A DNA stretch of 47,329 nucleotides, taken from assembly GCA_016874795.1 (NCBI GenBank), contig VGTG01000028.1, forward strand, positions 1 through 47,329, written 5' to 3'. The notes beneath the pieces are model-generated. The model saw only the letters and a program-made list of their open reading frames with translations. It made no database searches and was not told where the DNA came from. Position 1 is the first letter of the stretch. Every line of letters starts with the position of its first letter. The DNA is from Deltaproteobacteria bacterium (GTDB taxonomy: Bacteria; Desulfobacterota; Binatia; UBA12015). Positions 36,545 through 44,689 of the stretch are shown here, piece by piece. The translations under genes were made by a program, and so were the position numbers.

Positions 36545-38026
36545 ATGGGTGGGAGCGGGACGTCGATGCCGTGGCCCGCGCATCCGCTCGTCTACGAGGT
36601 GCACACGTGGGCGTGGCTCGGCGAGCTCGAGCACGCTGCCGGACGTCGCCTGACGCTGGCGGACGTTCCGGAAACGGAGATCGAGCGCCTTGCCGCGCTC
36701 GGCTTCGACGCGCTCTGGCTGATGGGTGTCTGGCAGCGGAGCCCGCGCGGGCGAGAGATCGCACGGTCCCACGCGGGGCTGCACGGCGCCTACCAGGCGG
36801 CGTTGCCCGACTGGGCGGAGCACGACATCGTCGGCTCGCCGTACGCGGTACACGCGTACCGCGTCGATCCGTACCTCGGCGGCGACGAAGCGCTCGCGCG
36901 CCTGCGGGAGCGCCTCCGCGCGCATGGCCTTCGTCTCGTGCTCGACTTCGTGCCGAATCACCTCGCCGTCGACCACGCGTGGACGGAGAGCGATCCGACG
37001 CTCTTCGTCCGGCCGAGCGAGGAGCATCTCGCGGCGCGTCCGCACGACGCATTTCGCAACGCACGAGGCGAGGCGCTCGCGCACGGGCGGGATCCGTATT
37101 TCGACGGCTGGACCGACACCGTCCAGCTCGACTACCGCCGTGCGGCAGTCCGCCGTGCGATGCGGGAGACGCTCTGCGATCTCGCCGGTCGTTGCGACGG
37201 CCTGCGTTGCGACATGGCGATGCTCGTCCTTCGAGACGTGTTCCGGCGCACCTGGGGCGGCGACTTCGAGGCGCCCGGGGACGAGTTCTGGCCGGAAGCG
37301 ATCGCGATGGTGAAGCGCGCGCATCCGGCTTTCGTGTTCATCGCGGAGGTGTACTGGGGGCTCGAGCGCGAGCTGCACCTGCAGGGCTTCGACTACACGT
37401 ACGACAAGCGCCTCTACGATCTGCTGCGCGCACGCGAGCACGATCGGCTCTCGGCGCACCTCCGCTCGGGCCTGGAGGAGCAGTCGCGGCACGTGCGCTT
37501 CGTCGAGAATCACGACGAGGAGCGCGCGGCCGACGCGTTCGGGGATCCGTGGGGACGCGGCGCGGCGCTCTTCGCGCTGGCGCTGCCGGGGCTTCGGCTC
37601 GTCCACGAAGGACAGCTCGAGGGACGCCGCCGGAAGCTTCCGGTGCAGCTCGGACGGCGCGCCGACGAGTCCGCGGACGCCGCGCTCGCGTGCTTCTACC
37701 AAGCGCTCCTCCCGATGCTCGCCGATCCGGAGTGGCGCGCGGGCGCGTGGGCCCCGCTCGATCTTCCGCCCGGCGTCGTCGGCTATCGGTGGACGCTCGG
37801 CGATCGAGCGAGGATCGTCGTCGCGAACCTCTGGGGCGAGCCGGCGCGGTGCCGCGTTCCGAGCGCTCTTCTCGGCCTCGACGGGACGGGCTCGCTCGGC
37901 GTCCGCGAGCGCTTTGCCTCCGCTCCGTGGGCCCAGGCGTCGGCGTCGATCGAGGGGGAAGAGGTCGCGATCGAGGTCCCCGGTCTCGCCGCGCGTCTGC
38001 TCGAAGTCGGCGCGTGCACGGCGTAA
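36545..38026 (+). CDS. Alpha-amylase-family glycoside hydrolase (GH13)
   Basis: A 493-residue GH13 enzyme. The four conserved regions are seen: DFVPNHLAVDH, GLRCDMAML with the nucleophile Asp, FIAEVYWG with the acid/base Glu, and FVENHDEERAA with the transition-state Asp. A beta-sandwich domain occupies the C-terminus (DRARIVVANLWGEPARCRV). No signal peptide, so it is cytosolic and likely acts on glycogen or maltodextrins, alongside the convergent phosphorylase. Subfamily not certain. A second ATG at 36566 has a better GGGAG site and drops seven residues. Confidence 0.88.
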   Translation: MGGSGTSMPWPAHPLVYEVHTWAWLGELEHAAGRRLTLADVPETEIERLAALGFDALWLMGVWQRSPRGREIARSHAGLHGAYQAALPDWAEHDIVGSPYAVHAYRVDPYLGGDEALARLRERLRAHGLRLVLDFVPNHLAVDHAWTESDPTLFVRPSEEHLAARPHDAFRNARGEALAHGRDPYFDGWTDTVQLDYRRAAVRRAMRETLCDLAGRCDGLRCDMAMLVLRDVFRRTWGGDFEAPGDEFWPEAIAMVKRAHPAFVFIAEVYWGLERELHLQGFDYTYDKRLYDLLRAREHDRLSAHLRSGLEEQSRHVRFVENHDEERAADAFGDPWGRGAALFALALPGLRLVHEGQLEGRRRKLPVQLGRRADESADAALACFYQALLPMLADPEWRAGAWAPLDLPPGVVGYRWTLGDRARIVVANLWGEPARCRVPSALLGLDGTGSLGVRERFASAPWAQASASIEGEEVAIEVPGLAARLLEVGACTA

Positions 38027-38089
38027 CTCGTCGGATCGCCGCGTAAGATTCGCGGCTGTACGCTTGCCCATGCGGGCACCGGATGCCAT

Positions 38090-38186
38090 CCGCGCGGCTT
38101 CGCCGCGCGGCCGAGCGGAGGGCGAGCGGGGAGAGGAGGCGCAGCTTAGGCTTCGCCGCGTGGAGGAGAGGGGCGGCGCCCTTCTC
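38090..38186 (+). repeat. Interspersed 3'-end element, copy 3
   Basis: A perfect 9-bp hairpin CCGCGCGGC-TTC-GCCGCGCGG (38090-38110) opens the copy. The core is nearly identical to copy 2 (GAGAGGAGGCGCAGCTTAGG, then CTTCGCCGCGTGGAGGAG). GAGAGGGGCGGCGCCCTTCTC ends at 38186, directly against the stop codon of the minus-strand phosphorylase at 38189-38187. Confidence 0.78.
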
Positions 38187-39884
38187 TTACAATTGATACG
38201 CGTTGTGCAGGTACTGGAGAAGCATGCGGCGCGCGCTGAAGAACGATCCGTTCAGCGCGATCGCGGAGCGCATCACCTCGCCGAAGCGCTCGGGGTGCTC
38301 GTAGTAGAGCGGCATGATCTCCTTCTCGAGCTTCTCGTAGAGAGAGTTCGCCTCGCTCGCGGCGTCCGACTCGACCTCGGCGCTCTCGCCGATCGACCAA
38401 CCCGTGACGCCTTCGACGCAGCCCTCGATCCACCAGCCGTCGAGGATGCTCAAGCTCGGCACGCCGTTCAGCGCGGCCTTCATGCCGCTCGTGCCCGAAG
38501 CCTCCTGCGGCTTCTGCGGCGTGTTGAGCCAGACGTCGACGCCGGCGCAGAGGATCCGTCCGAGCGCCACGTCGTAGTCCGGCAGATACACGGTCGGCAC
38601 CGCGCCCTCGAGCGAGCGCGCCGCGTCGAACACGCGCCGGATCATGTCCTTCCCCGCGCCGTCGTTGGGATGCGCCTTGCCGGCGTAGACGACCTGGAGC
38701 GGTCCGACCTCGCGTGCGATGCGCCGCAGGCGCTCGATGTCGTGGAAGAGAAGGTCGGCTCGCTTGTAGGGCGTCGCACGCCGCGCGAAGCCGATCGTCA
38801 GCACGTCCGGCTTGAAGCCGGCGTTCGTGCGGCGGTTCACCTCGTCGAGGAGGAGGGCCTTCGCCGCCTCGTGCGCCTCGCGGATCCGGTCGACGGAGAT
38901 CTGCATCGCGTAGCGCAGGTTCAGGCTGTCGAAGCGCCAGTCCGGGATCTCACGGTCGAAGAGCTCCTGGAACGAGTCGGAGGTCCACGTCGGCGAGTGC
39001 ACGCCGTTCGTGATCGAGCGGATCGGATAGTGCGGGAACATGCCGCGCGCGACCTCGCCGTGGCGCATCGCGACGCCGTTCACGTAGCGCGCGAAGAAGA
39101 GGGCGAGGGAGGTCATGTTCAGCGTGCCCTCGTTGCAGCAGCCGAGACCGATCAGCTTCTCCGTGCGCGCGTCGCCGAGGACCGAGCGGACCTGGTCGAG
39201 CGGGAACTGGTCGTGACCCGCCGGGACCGGCGTGTGCGTCGTGAAGATGCAGTGGCGGCGGACGAGCTCGCAGTCCGTGGCGGACGTCTTCTCGCCTTCG
39301 TCGTCGTCGCCCTGTCTCTCCTCCAGAAGCGCGAGCCCGAGAAGCGCCGAGTGTCCCTCGTTCATGTGATACGAGCGGAGCTCCCAGTGGCCCAGCGCGC
39401 GCAGGATCGCGAGCCCGCCCATGCCGAGAAGCGCTTCCTGCCGCAGGCGATAGTGGTGATCGCCGCCGTACAGCTGATCCGTGAGCGCGCGATCCTCGGG
39501 CGCGTTCTGCGCGAGGTCGGTGTCGAGGAAGAGCACCGGGATCTCCGCGCCGGACACGCCGCGGATCCGATAGCGCCAGGCGCGCAGGTGCACCGTGCGT
39601 CGCTCGAGCTCGAGCGTCACGACGGGCGCCAGCGGCTCGAGCTTCTTCTCGGGCGACCACTCCTCCGGCGCCTCCGTCTGGTTCCCGTTCCCGTCGATGC
39701 TCTGGTGGAAGTAGCCCTTGCGGTGCACGAGCGTCACGCCGACGACCGGGACGCCCTGATCCGCCGCGGCGCGCAGCGTGTCGCCGGCGAGGACGCCGAG
39801 ACCGCCGGAGTAGGTCGGAAGCTCGGAGTCGACCGCGATCTCCATCGAGAAGTAGGCGATCAGGGTGTGGTTCCGTCGGTCCAT
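38187..39884 (-). CDS. glgP: Alpha-glucan (glycogen) phosphorylase, short AgpA-like form
   Basis: A 565-residue GT35 enzyme that cleaves alpha-1,4-glucan with phosphate to glucose-1-phosphate. [25 protein letters not shown] is the N-terminal hallmark of the short TIGR02094-type form. [13 protein letters not shown] and [12 protein letters not shown] lie in mid-protein. The PLP lysine sits in [15 protein letters not shown] near residue 475. It is shorter than E. coli GlgP (815), but normal for this subgroup. ATG 39884. It converges with the GH13 gene, and the two probably serve the same glucan store. The stop codon TAA abuts copy 3 of the repeated element. Confidence 0.93.
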   Translation of the reverse strand: MDRRNHTLIAYFSMEIAVDSELPTYSGGLGVLAGDTLRAAADQGVPVVGVTLVHRKGYFHQSIDGNGNQTEAPEEWSPEKKLEPLAPVVTLELERRTVHLRAWRYRIRGVSGAEIPVLFLDTDLAQNAPEDRALTDQLYGGDHHYRLRQEALLGMGGLAILRALGHWELRSYHMNEGHSALLGLALLEERQGDDDEGEKTSATDCELVRRHCIFTTHTPVPAGHDQFPLDQVRSVLGDARTEKLIGLGCCNEGTLNMTSLALFFARYVNGVAMRHGEVARGMFPHYPIRSITNGVHSPTWTSDSFQELFDREIPDWRFDSLNLRYAMQISVDRIREAHEAAKALLLDEVNRRTNAGFKPDVLTIGFARRATPYKRADLLFHDIERLRRIAREVGPLQVVYAGKAHPNDGAGKDMIRRVFDAARSLEGAVPTVYLPDYDVALGRILCAGVDVWLNTPQKPQEASGTSGMKAALNGVPSLSILDGWWIEGCVEGVTGWSIGESAEVESDAASEANSLYEKLEKEIMPLYYEHPERFGEVMRSAIALNGSFFSARRMLLQYLHNAYQL

Positions 39885-39973
39885 AGGCGAGTACCTGTAC
39901 CGCGAGCGCCAATACGATCCAACCTCGTGGGCACGGATCGCTCGTCTCCGTTTCCGGACGTTCCCACATCGTG

Positions 39974-39986
39974 TGCAAGCCTTGCA
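39974..39986. promoter_or_regulatory. Inverted repeat in the glgP/CRTAC1 divergent region
   Basis: TGCAAG-C-CTTGCA is a perfect 6-bp inverted repeat with a one-base centre, lying between two divergent gene starts (39884 and 40023). It could be an operator, but no regulator is adjacent and no spacing constraint supports it. Confidence 0.25.
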
Positions 39987-40022
39987 GTCGGAGGGTCTGC
40001 GACCGTACCTTCCCCGGACGAA

Positions 40023-41942
40023 ATGGGGGCATGGATGGGGTGCCGCCGGGTCGCGGTCGTGTCGGGGCTGCTCCTCGGCTGTGCACGAGAGCCCGCGAAG
40101 GTGCCCGAGGTGCGCTTCGTCGACGTGACCGAGGAGTCCGGCGTCGCGCGGAAGACGCCGACCTACGACGCCGCCGTCGGCGACTTCGACGCGGACGGCG
40201 CCCCCGACGTGTACGTGGGGAATCACGAGTACGAGTCGGTGCTGCTGCGCAACGACGGCAGCGGTCACTTCGAGAACCGCATCGGCGGCTCGGGGATCGA
40301 TCCGCTCGGCGACAAGCACGGCACCGCCTGGACCGACGCGAACGGCGACGGGCTCCTCGACCTCTTCGTGTCGCTCGGAGCATTTCGCGGCAAGGGCACG
40401 AAGGCGAACCCCTTCTACTGGAATCGCGGCGGCGGCCGCTTCGAGCGTGCGGGCGACGACGTCGGGCTCGAAGATCCGAGCGGCCGCTCGCGCGCCGTCG
40501 CGAGCTTCGACTTCGACCGCGACGGACATCTCGATCTCCTCGTCGCGAACCACGCGACGCCGAGCCGGCTCTTCCGGAACCGCGGCGACGGAACGTTCGA
40601 GGACGTCTCGGAGAAGACGGGCGTCTCGCGGTACTCCGCGGAGGCGGTGACCTGGACCGACTACGACGCGGACGGCAACGTGGACATCCTGTTCTTGACG
40701 AACTCGGACGGGATGCGGCTCCTGCGGAACGACGGCGGTCGCCGCCTCGTCGACGTGACGGAGGAGGTCGGGCTCGATCCCTGGCTCGAAGCGGGCGGCG
40801 TCGCGTTCGGTGACTACGACGACGACGGCGTGCTCGATCTCTACGTGAGCCGCGGCTGGGGCTATGTCCCGCACGCGTACGACGACGGCGCCGGCACGAT
40901 CCGCTTCGCGCTCTTCGGGAAGTCGCCGCGCGGGTTCGACTTCGAGAGCCCCGTCGCGGACGGCGGCACGATCCGGGCGGAGCTCTACCAGCAGGGCTCG
41001 CCCGCAAAGCCCGAGCAGCTCCGCTGCGGTGAAAGCGGGCGGCCGTCGTCGCACGCCTTCGCGTGCGGTGGGGAGGAGGCGATCGCCGCGGAAGCCCCCG
41101 CGATCGAGCCGGGCTACGCGCTGTGGCGCGATCCGGAGCCGCGGAAGAGCTGCGACTCCTGTCCCGAGTCGTACTCCTGGCATCTCCGCTGGACGGGCAC
41201 CGGCGACTGGAACGAGAGCGGCATCCTGCGCGGCGGCGCGAGTCCGAAGCTCGTCGGGATCGCCGGCGGACCGAAGCGAAGCGGCGCTCTTTATCGCGGG
41301 ACCGGCATCGGCACGTTCGAGCGCGTCGAGGCGCCCGGTCTCGCGCCGACGGTCAACGGTCAGGGAGCCGCTTGGATCGACCTGAACAACGACGGCACGC
41401 TCGATCTCTACGCCGTCGATACCGCGGCCGATGGAGCGCCTTCGCAGAGCCAGCTCTTCCTCGGCGACGGGCGCGGCGGCTTCGTGCTCGCGCCGGTGGA
41501 CTCCGGGGCGACTCCGCGCGTCGTCGAGGGCCGTCCCGCGAGCGTGCAGCATGCCGACTTCGACCGCGACGGCCGCGTCGATCTCTTCGTCGCGAACGGC
41601 TGGGGTGCTCCGCCGTTCAACCGCGGACGCTACGCCCTCCTGCGGAACGTCTCGCCGGAGCGGCACTGGCTCGAGATCGACCTCGTCGGGAGCGCCTCGA
41701 ACCGGCCGGGGCTCGGCGCGTGGATCGAGATCGTAGCGTGCGGGAGGAAGCAGGTGCGCCATCACGACGGCGGCCGGAGCGATCTGTCGCAGTCGATCGT
41801 CCGTCCCCACTTCGGGCTCGGCGATTGCGCGAGCGTCGAAGCGCTGACGGTGCGCTGGCCCTCGGGAGCGGTCTCGGAGCAGGGCGACGTCGAGGTCGAT
41901 CGCGTCGTCGAGGTCCACGAGCCAGCCTGGGAGAGGGGATGA
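40023..41942 (+). CDS. CRTAC1-like lipoprotein with FG-GAP/VCBS repeats and ASPIC/UnbV domain
   Basis: A 639-residue protein from ATG 40023 (or ATG 40035, which gives MGCRRVAVVSGLLLGCARE, a clean lipoprotein signal). At least seven calcium-binding-like repeats of the form DxDxDGxxD follow, for example DFDADGAPD, DANGDGLLD, DFDRDGHLD, DYDADGNVD, DYDDDGVLD, DLNNDGTLD and DFDRDGRVD, which build a beta-propeller. The C-terminus has the UnbV/ASPIC module (HWLEIDLVGSASNRPGLGAWIEI, VRHHDGGRSDLSQS, VRWPSGAVSEQ). It is surface or periplasmic; activity unknown. It overlaps the sulfatase gene by 4 bases. Confidence 0.9.
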   Translation: MGAWMGCRRVAVVSGLLLGCAREPAKVPEVRFVDVTEESGVARKTPTYDAAVGDFDADGAPDVYVGNHEYESVLLRNDGSGHFENRIGGSGIDPLGDKHGTAWTDANGDGLLDLFVSLGAFRGKGTKANPFYWNRGGGRFERAGDDVGLEDPSGRSRAVASFDFDRDGHLDLLVANHATPSRLFRNRGDGTFEDVSEKTGVSRYSAEAVTWTDYDADGNVDILFLTNSDGMRLLRNDGGRRLVDVTEEVGLDPWLEAGGVAFGDYDDDGVLDLYVSRGWGYVPHAYDDGAGTIRFALFGKSPRGFDFESPVADGGTIRAELYQQGSPAKPEQLRCGESGRPSSHAFACGGEEAIAAEAPAIEPGYALWRDPEPRKSCDSCPESYSWHLRWTGTGDWNESGILRGGASPKLVGIAGGPKRSGALYRGTGIGTFERVEAPGLAPTVNGQGAAWIDLNNDGTLDLYAVDTAADGAPSQSQLFLGDGRGGFVLAPVDSGATPRVVEGRPASVQHADFDRDGRVDLFVANGWGAPPFNRGRYALLRNVSPERHWLEIDLVGSASNRPGLGAWIEIVACGRKQVRHHDGGRSDLSQSIVRPHFGLGDCASVEALTVRWPSGAVSEQGDVEVDRVVEVHEPAWERG

Positions 41943-43264
41943 GGTCGATCGCGTCGCTGCGCTTCGTCGCGCTCGTGGTCGTGCTCTTCGCGGCGCTCTC
42001 GGCGCCCGGCCGCTCCGCGGAGCGGCTCCGTGCGCCGGAGGACGTGATCCTGATCGTGGTCGACACGCTTCGCGCGAAGAGCCTGTCGCTCCTCGGCTAC
42101 GGGCGGGAGACGTCGCCGAACCTCGCGCGCTTTGCGCGCGACGCGATCACCTACGAGAACGCGATCACACCGGGCACGTGGACGGTGCCTTCGCACGCGT
42201 CCCTCTTCACGGGGCTCTGGCCGTCGTTTCACGGCGCCGAGCGCGTCGCCGCGGACCGGATCCTCGCGACGCCGATCAATCCCAAGATCGAGACGCTCGC
42301 CGAGCGGCTCCGGCGCAGCGGCTGGGCGACGGGCGCTTTCGTCGCGAACACGACCTATCTCACGCCGTCTCTCGGCTTCGATCGCGGCTTCGATGCCTAC
42401 GTCACGGACGGCGGTCCCGCCGACGTCGTCGGTCCGGCGGCTCTGCGCTGGCTCGCACAGCAGCGCGGGCACGCGTTCCTCTTCGTCAACCTGCTCGATC
42501 CGCACGAGCCCTACCTGCCGCGCCAGCCGTACGACACGCGCTTTCCCGGAAAGAATCCGGAGCTCGGCGACAAGATCACCGACCTCTACTGGAAGGGGAA
42601 GCCGCTGACGGCGGACGTGCGCCGGCACTTCCGCTCGCAGTACGACGGCGAGATCGCGTTCACGGACGAGGTGCTCGCCGATCTCTTCGCGCAGCTCCGC
42701 GAGATGGGGCGCTACGACGACTCGCTGATCCTCCTGACGTCGGACCACGGAGAGATCCTCGGGGAGCACGGCCTCGCGGGCCACGGAGGAGCACCGTACG
42801 AGGAGCTCCTGCACGTTCCGCTCCTCGTCAAGCTGCCGGGAAGCCGCGGCGGCGGAGCGCGGGTCGAGCGGCGCGTGTCGACGATGGGTGTATACGCGAC
42901 GATCCTCGCCGCGGCGGGCGTCACGCTGCCGGACGAGACGCAGTCGGTACCGCTCGAGCGGCCGCATCCGGTCTGGGCCGAGGACGTGAGCTTCGCCGGC
43001 GAGCGCGTGACCGTCGGCTACGACGGAGATCGAAAGCTCGTGCACCGGATCAAGCCGGGGGCGGACGGCGCGGGAGCGGCCGAGGTCTTCGACCTCCGCG
43101 CCGACCCGAGGGAGAAGAAGCCGGCCGACGCGAGCGCCGCTTCGGGCCTCGCGGCGAGCCTGGAGACGTTCCGCCGAACGAAGCGCCCGCGCAACGAGGC
43201 GCCGCCGCCCGTCGTCGATCCCGAGCGCGAGCGCCAGCTCCGCGAGCTGGGCTACCTCCACTGA
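41939..43264 (+). CDS. Sulfatase/alkaline-phosphatase-fold enzyme with Thr at the nucleophile site
   Basis: A 441-residue exported protein with signal peptide (SIASLRFVALVVVLFAALSAPGRSA). The metal site is seen in ILIVVDTLRAKSL, and LLTSDHGEILGEHGLAGHG supplies the other ligands. In true sulfatases a Cys or Ser in C/S-x-P-S-R is turned into formylglycine; here the segment is TWTVPSHASLFTG, with Thr in place of Cys/Ser and His in place of Arg. Formylglycine is therefore impossible and hydrolysis would need Thr as nucleophile, as in phosphoglycerol transferases. Likely targets are phosphate or sulphate esters outside the cytosol. ATG 41939 overlaps the CRTAC1-like stop. Confidence 0.85.
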   Translation: MRSIASLRFVALVVVLFAALSAPGRSAERLRAPEDVILIVVDTLRAKSLSLLGYGRETSPNLARFARDAITYENAITPGTWTVPSHASLFTGLWPSFHGAERVAADRILATPINPKIETLAERLRRSGWATGAFVANTTYLTPSLGFDRGFDAYVTDGGPADVVGPAALRWLAQQRGHAFLFVNLLDPHEPYLPRQPYDTRFPGKNPELGDKITDLYWKGKPLTADVRRHFRSQYDGEIAFTDEVLADLFAQLREMGRYDDSLILLTSDHGEILGEHGLAGHGGAPYEELLHVPLLVKLPGSRGGGARVERRVSTMGVYATILAAAGVTLPDETQSVPLERPHPVWAEDVSFAGERVTVGYDGDRKLVHRIKPGADGAGAAEVFDLRADPREKKPADASAASGLAASLETFRRTKRPRNEAPPPVVDPERERQLRELGYLH

Positions 43265-43274
43265 AGGCGGCGTT

Positions 43275-43577
43275 TCAGGAGCGCTCGCCGATCAGGTAGC
43301 GGGCGCCGGCAGGACCGGCGTGCGCGGTGTGGACGGTGCCGGCGGGCAGCATCAGGCGATCGCCCGGGCGGAGGAGGTGCTCGTCTCCGTCGATGCCGAA
43401 GGAGATCTCGCCGCCGACGATCCAGATGCTCTCGTCCTCGTCGTGCGAGTGCGGCGGGTAGTCGGCGCCCGGCGCGTCCTCCCACACGAACGACGTGAAG
43501 CCGTCCGCCGCGAGGCGCGCACGGAGATCGTCCTCGCGGAGCGGCTCGGTCGCGGCGCGGCGCCGCACTTCGAGCAC
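43275..43577 (-). CDS. Small single-domain cupin protein
   Basis: About 100 residues from GTG 43577, which has GAGG 6 bases upstream; TTG 43607, overlapping the previous stop, is an alternative that adds 10 residues. The two cupin motifs are YPPHSHDEDESIWIVGGE (metal ligands His, His, Glu) and LMLPAGTVHTAHAG (third His). It would bind a metal and act on, or sense, a small molecule in the cytosol. It follows the Gfo/Idh/MocA gene closely. Confidence 0.82.
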   Translation of the reverse strand: MLEVRRRAATEPLREDDLRARLAADGFTSFVWEDAPGADYPPHSHDEDESIWIVGGEISFGIDGDEHLLRPGDRLMLPAGTVHTAHAGPAGARYLIGERS

Positions 43578-43603
43578 GATCGCCTCGCGTCCGGAGGTCG
43601 AGC

Positions 43604-44629
43604 TCAAGCGGCTCTCCCGATCGCCTCGCCGCGCCGCCGCAAGCCGGCGCGGTCGTAGACCGCATCGATCAAGCGCATGTTCGCGATCGAGTCGGCGGGC
43701 GTCGTCGGGATCGGTGCATCGTCGCGGACGTGCGCTGCGAACGCGCGGAGCTGGTGCAGGTACGTCGCGTCGCCGCGCACGTGCTCGGTGCGGGTTCCCT
43801 GCGGTGTCGAGATCGTCAAGCGATGGTAGAAGTGCGGCAGAAACGGGTTCAGGACGCGCATCTCGCCGCGCTCGCCGCGGACGATCGCGTGCACGCGGAC
43901 GAGGTTTCGGGCCGAGAAGAGAGCGCAGCGAAGCCGGCCCGTCCGTCCGTCCGCGAAGCGCACGTCCGCCTCCATCGCACGGTCGACGTCCGGCGAGCGC
44001 AGCGTCGGCCGGGCGGAGACGACCTCCTCGGGCTCGGCGCCGGCGAGGTGACGGAGGAGATGCGCGGCGTAGCAGCCGGTGTCCATCATCGCACCGCCCC
44101 CGAGATCGTACTGGTAGCGGATGTCGTTGAAGAACGGCAGCGGGATGCACATCGACGTCTCGATGTGCCGGATCGCTCCGAGCTCGCCGCCGTCGATGAC
44201 CTCGCGCAGGCGCGCCGCGAGTGGATGGTAGCGATAGTGGAACGCCTCCATCAGCTTCTTGCCGGTGCGCTCCGCGGCGGCCGCCATCCGCTCCGCCTCG
44301 GCCGCGTTCGACGCGAAGGGCTTCTCGCAGAGGACGTGCTTCCCCGCCTCGAGCGAGCGGATCGTCCACTCGCAGTGGAGCCCGTTCGGCAACGGATTGT
44401 AGATCGCGTCGACGTCGTCGGCGCGGAGCATGGCCTCGTAGCTCGGGTACGCTTTCGTGATTCCGTGCTTCAGCTGGAACTGTCCGGCTCGTGCGGGCAC
44501 CCGAGCGGCGATGCCGTAGATCGTCACTTCCGGGCAGCTTCTCGCCGGGCGGATCAGCGCCATCGGGGCGATGCGCGCGGCGCCGAGGATGCCGATGCGG
44601 AGGGGTGTCGGAGCGGCTTCCGTTTCCAC
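43604..44629 (-). CDS. Gfo/Idh/MocA-family oxidoreductase
   Basis: A 341-residue NAD(P)-dependent oxidoreductase. The Rossmann motif GILGAARIAP is at residues 13-22, with the conserved EKP in HVLCEKPFA at about 96 and a catalytic-domain segment MEAFHYRYHPLA. GGGAMMDTGCYAAHLLRH is the substrate-site helix, where Asp and His usually act. It probably oxidises a sugar or polyol, possibly with the adjacent cupin acting on the same compound. ATG 44629. It ends where the cupin begins. Confidence 0.9.
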   Translation of the reverse strand: METEAAPTPLRIGILGAARIAPMALIRPARSCPEVTIYGIAARVPARAGQFQLKHGITKAYPSYEAMLRADDVDAIYNPLPNGLHCEWTIRSLEAGKHVLCEKPFASNAAEAERMAAAAERTGKKLMEAFHYRYHPLAARLREVIDGGELGAIRHIETSMCIPLPFFNDIRYQYDLGGGAMMDTGCYAAHLLRHLAGAEPEEVVSARPTLRSPDVDRAMEADVRFADGRTGRLRCALFSARNLVRVHAIVRGERGEMRVLNPFLPHFYHRLTISTPQGTRTEHVRGDATYLHQLRAFAAHVRDDAPIPTTPADSIANMRLIDAVYDRAGLRRRGEAIGRAA

Positions 44630-44689
44630 CGGGTTATCGCTACCCGTTCGCTTCCGCGCTCGCCAGACCTGCGCGAGCGGGCCGTCGTC

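Noticed and set aside
35671-38046. A 791-codon plus-strand open frame across rapA and the GH13 gene
   Set aside because: It spans two real genes in other frames and its translation is Arg-rich and without motifs.
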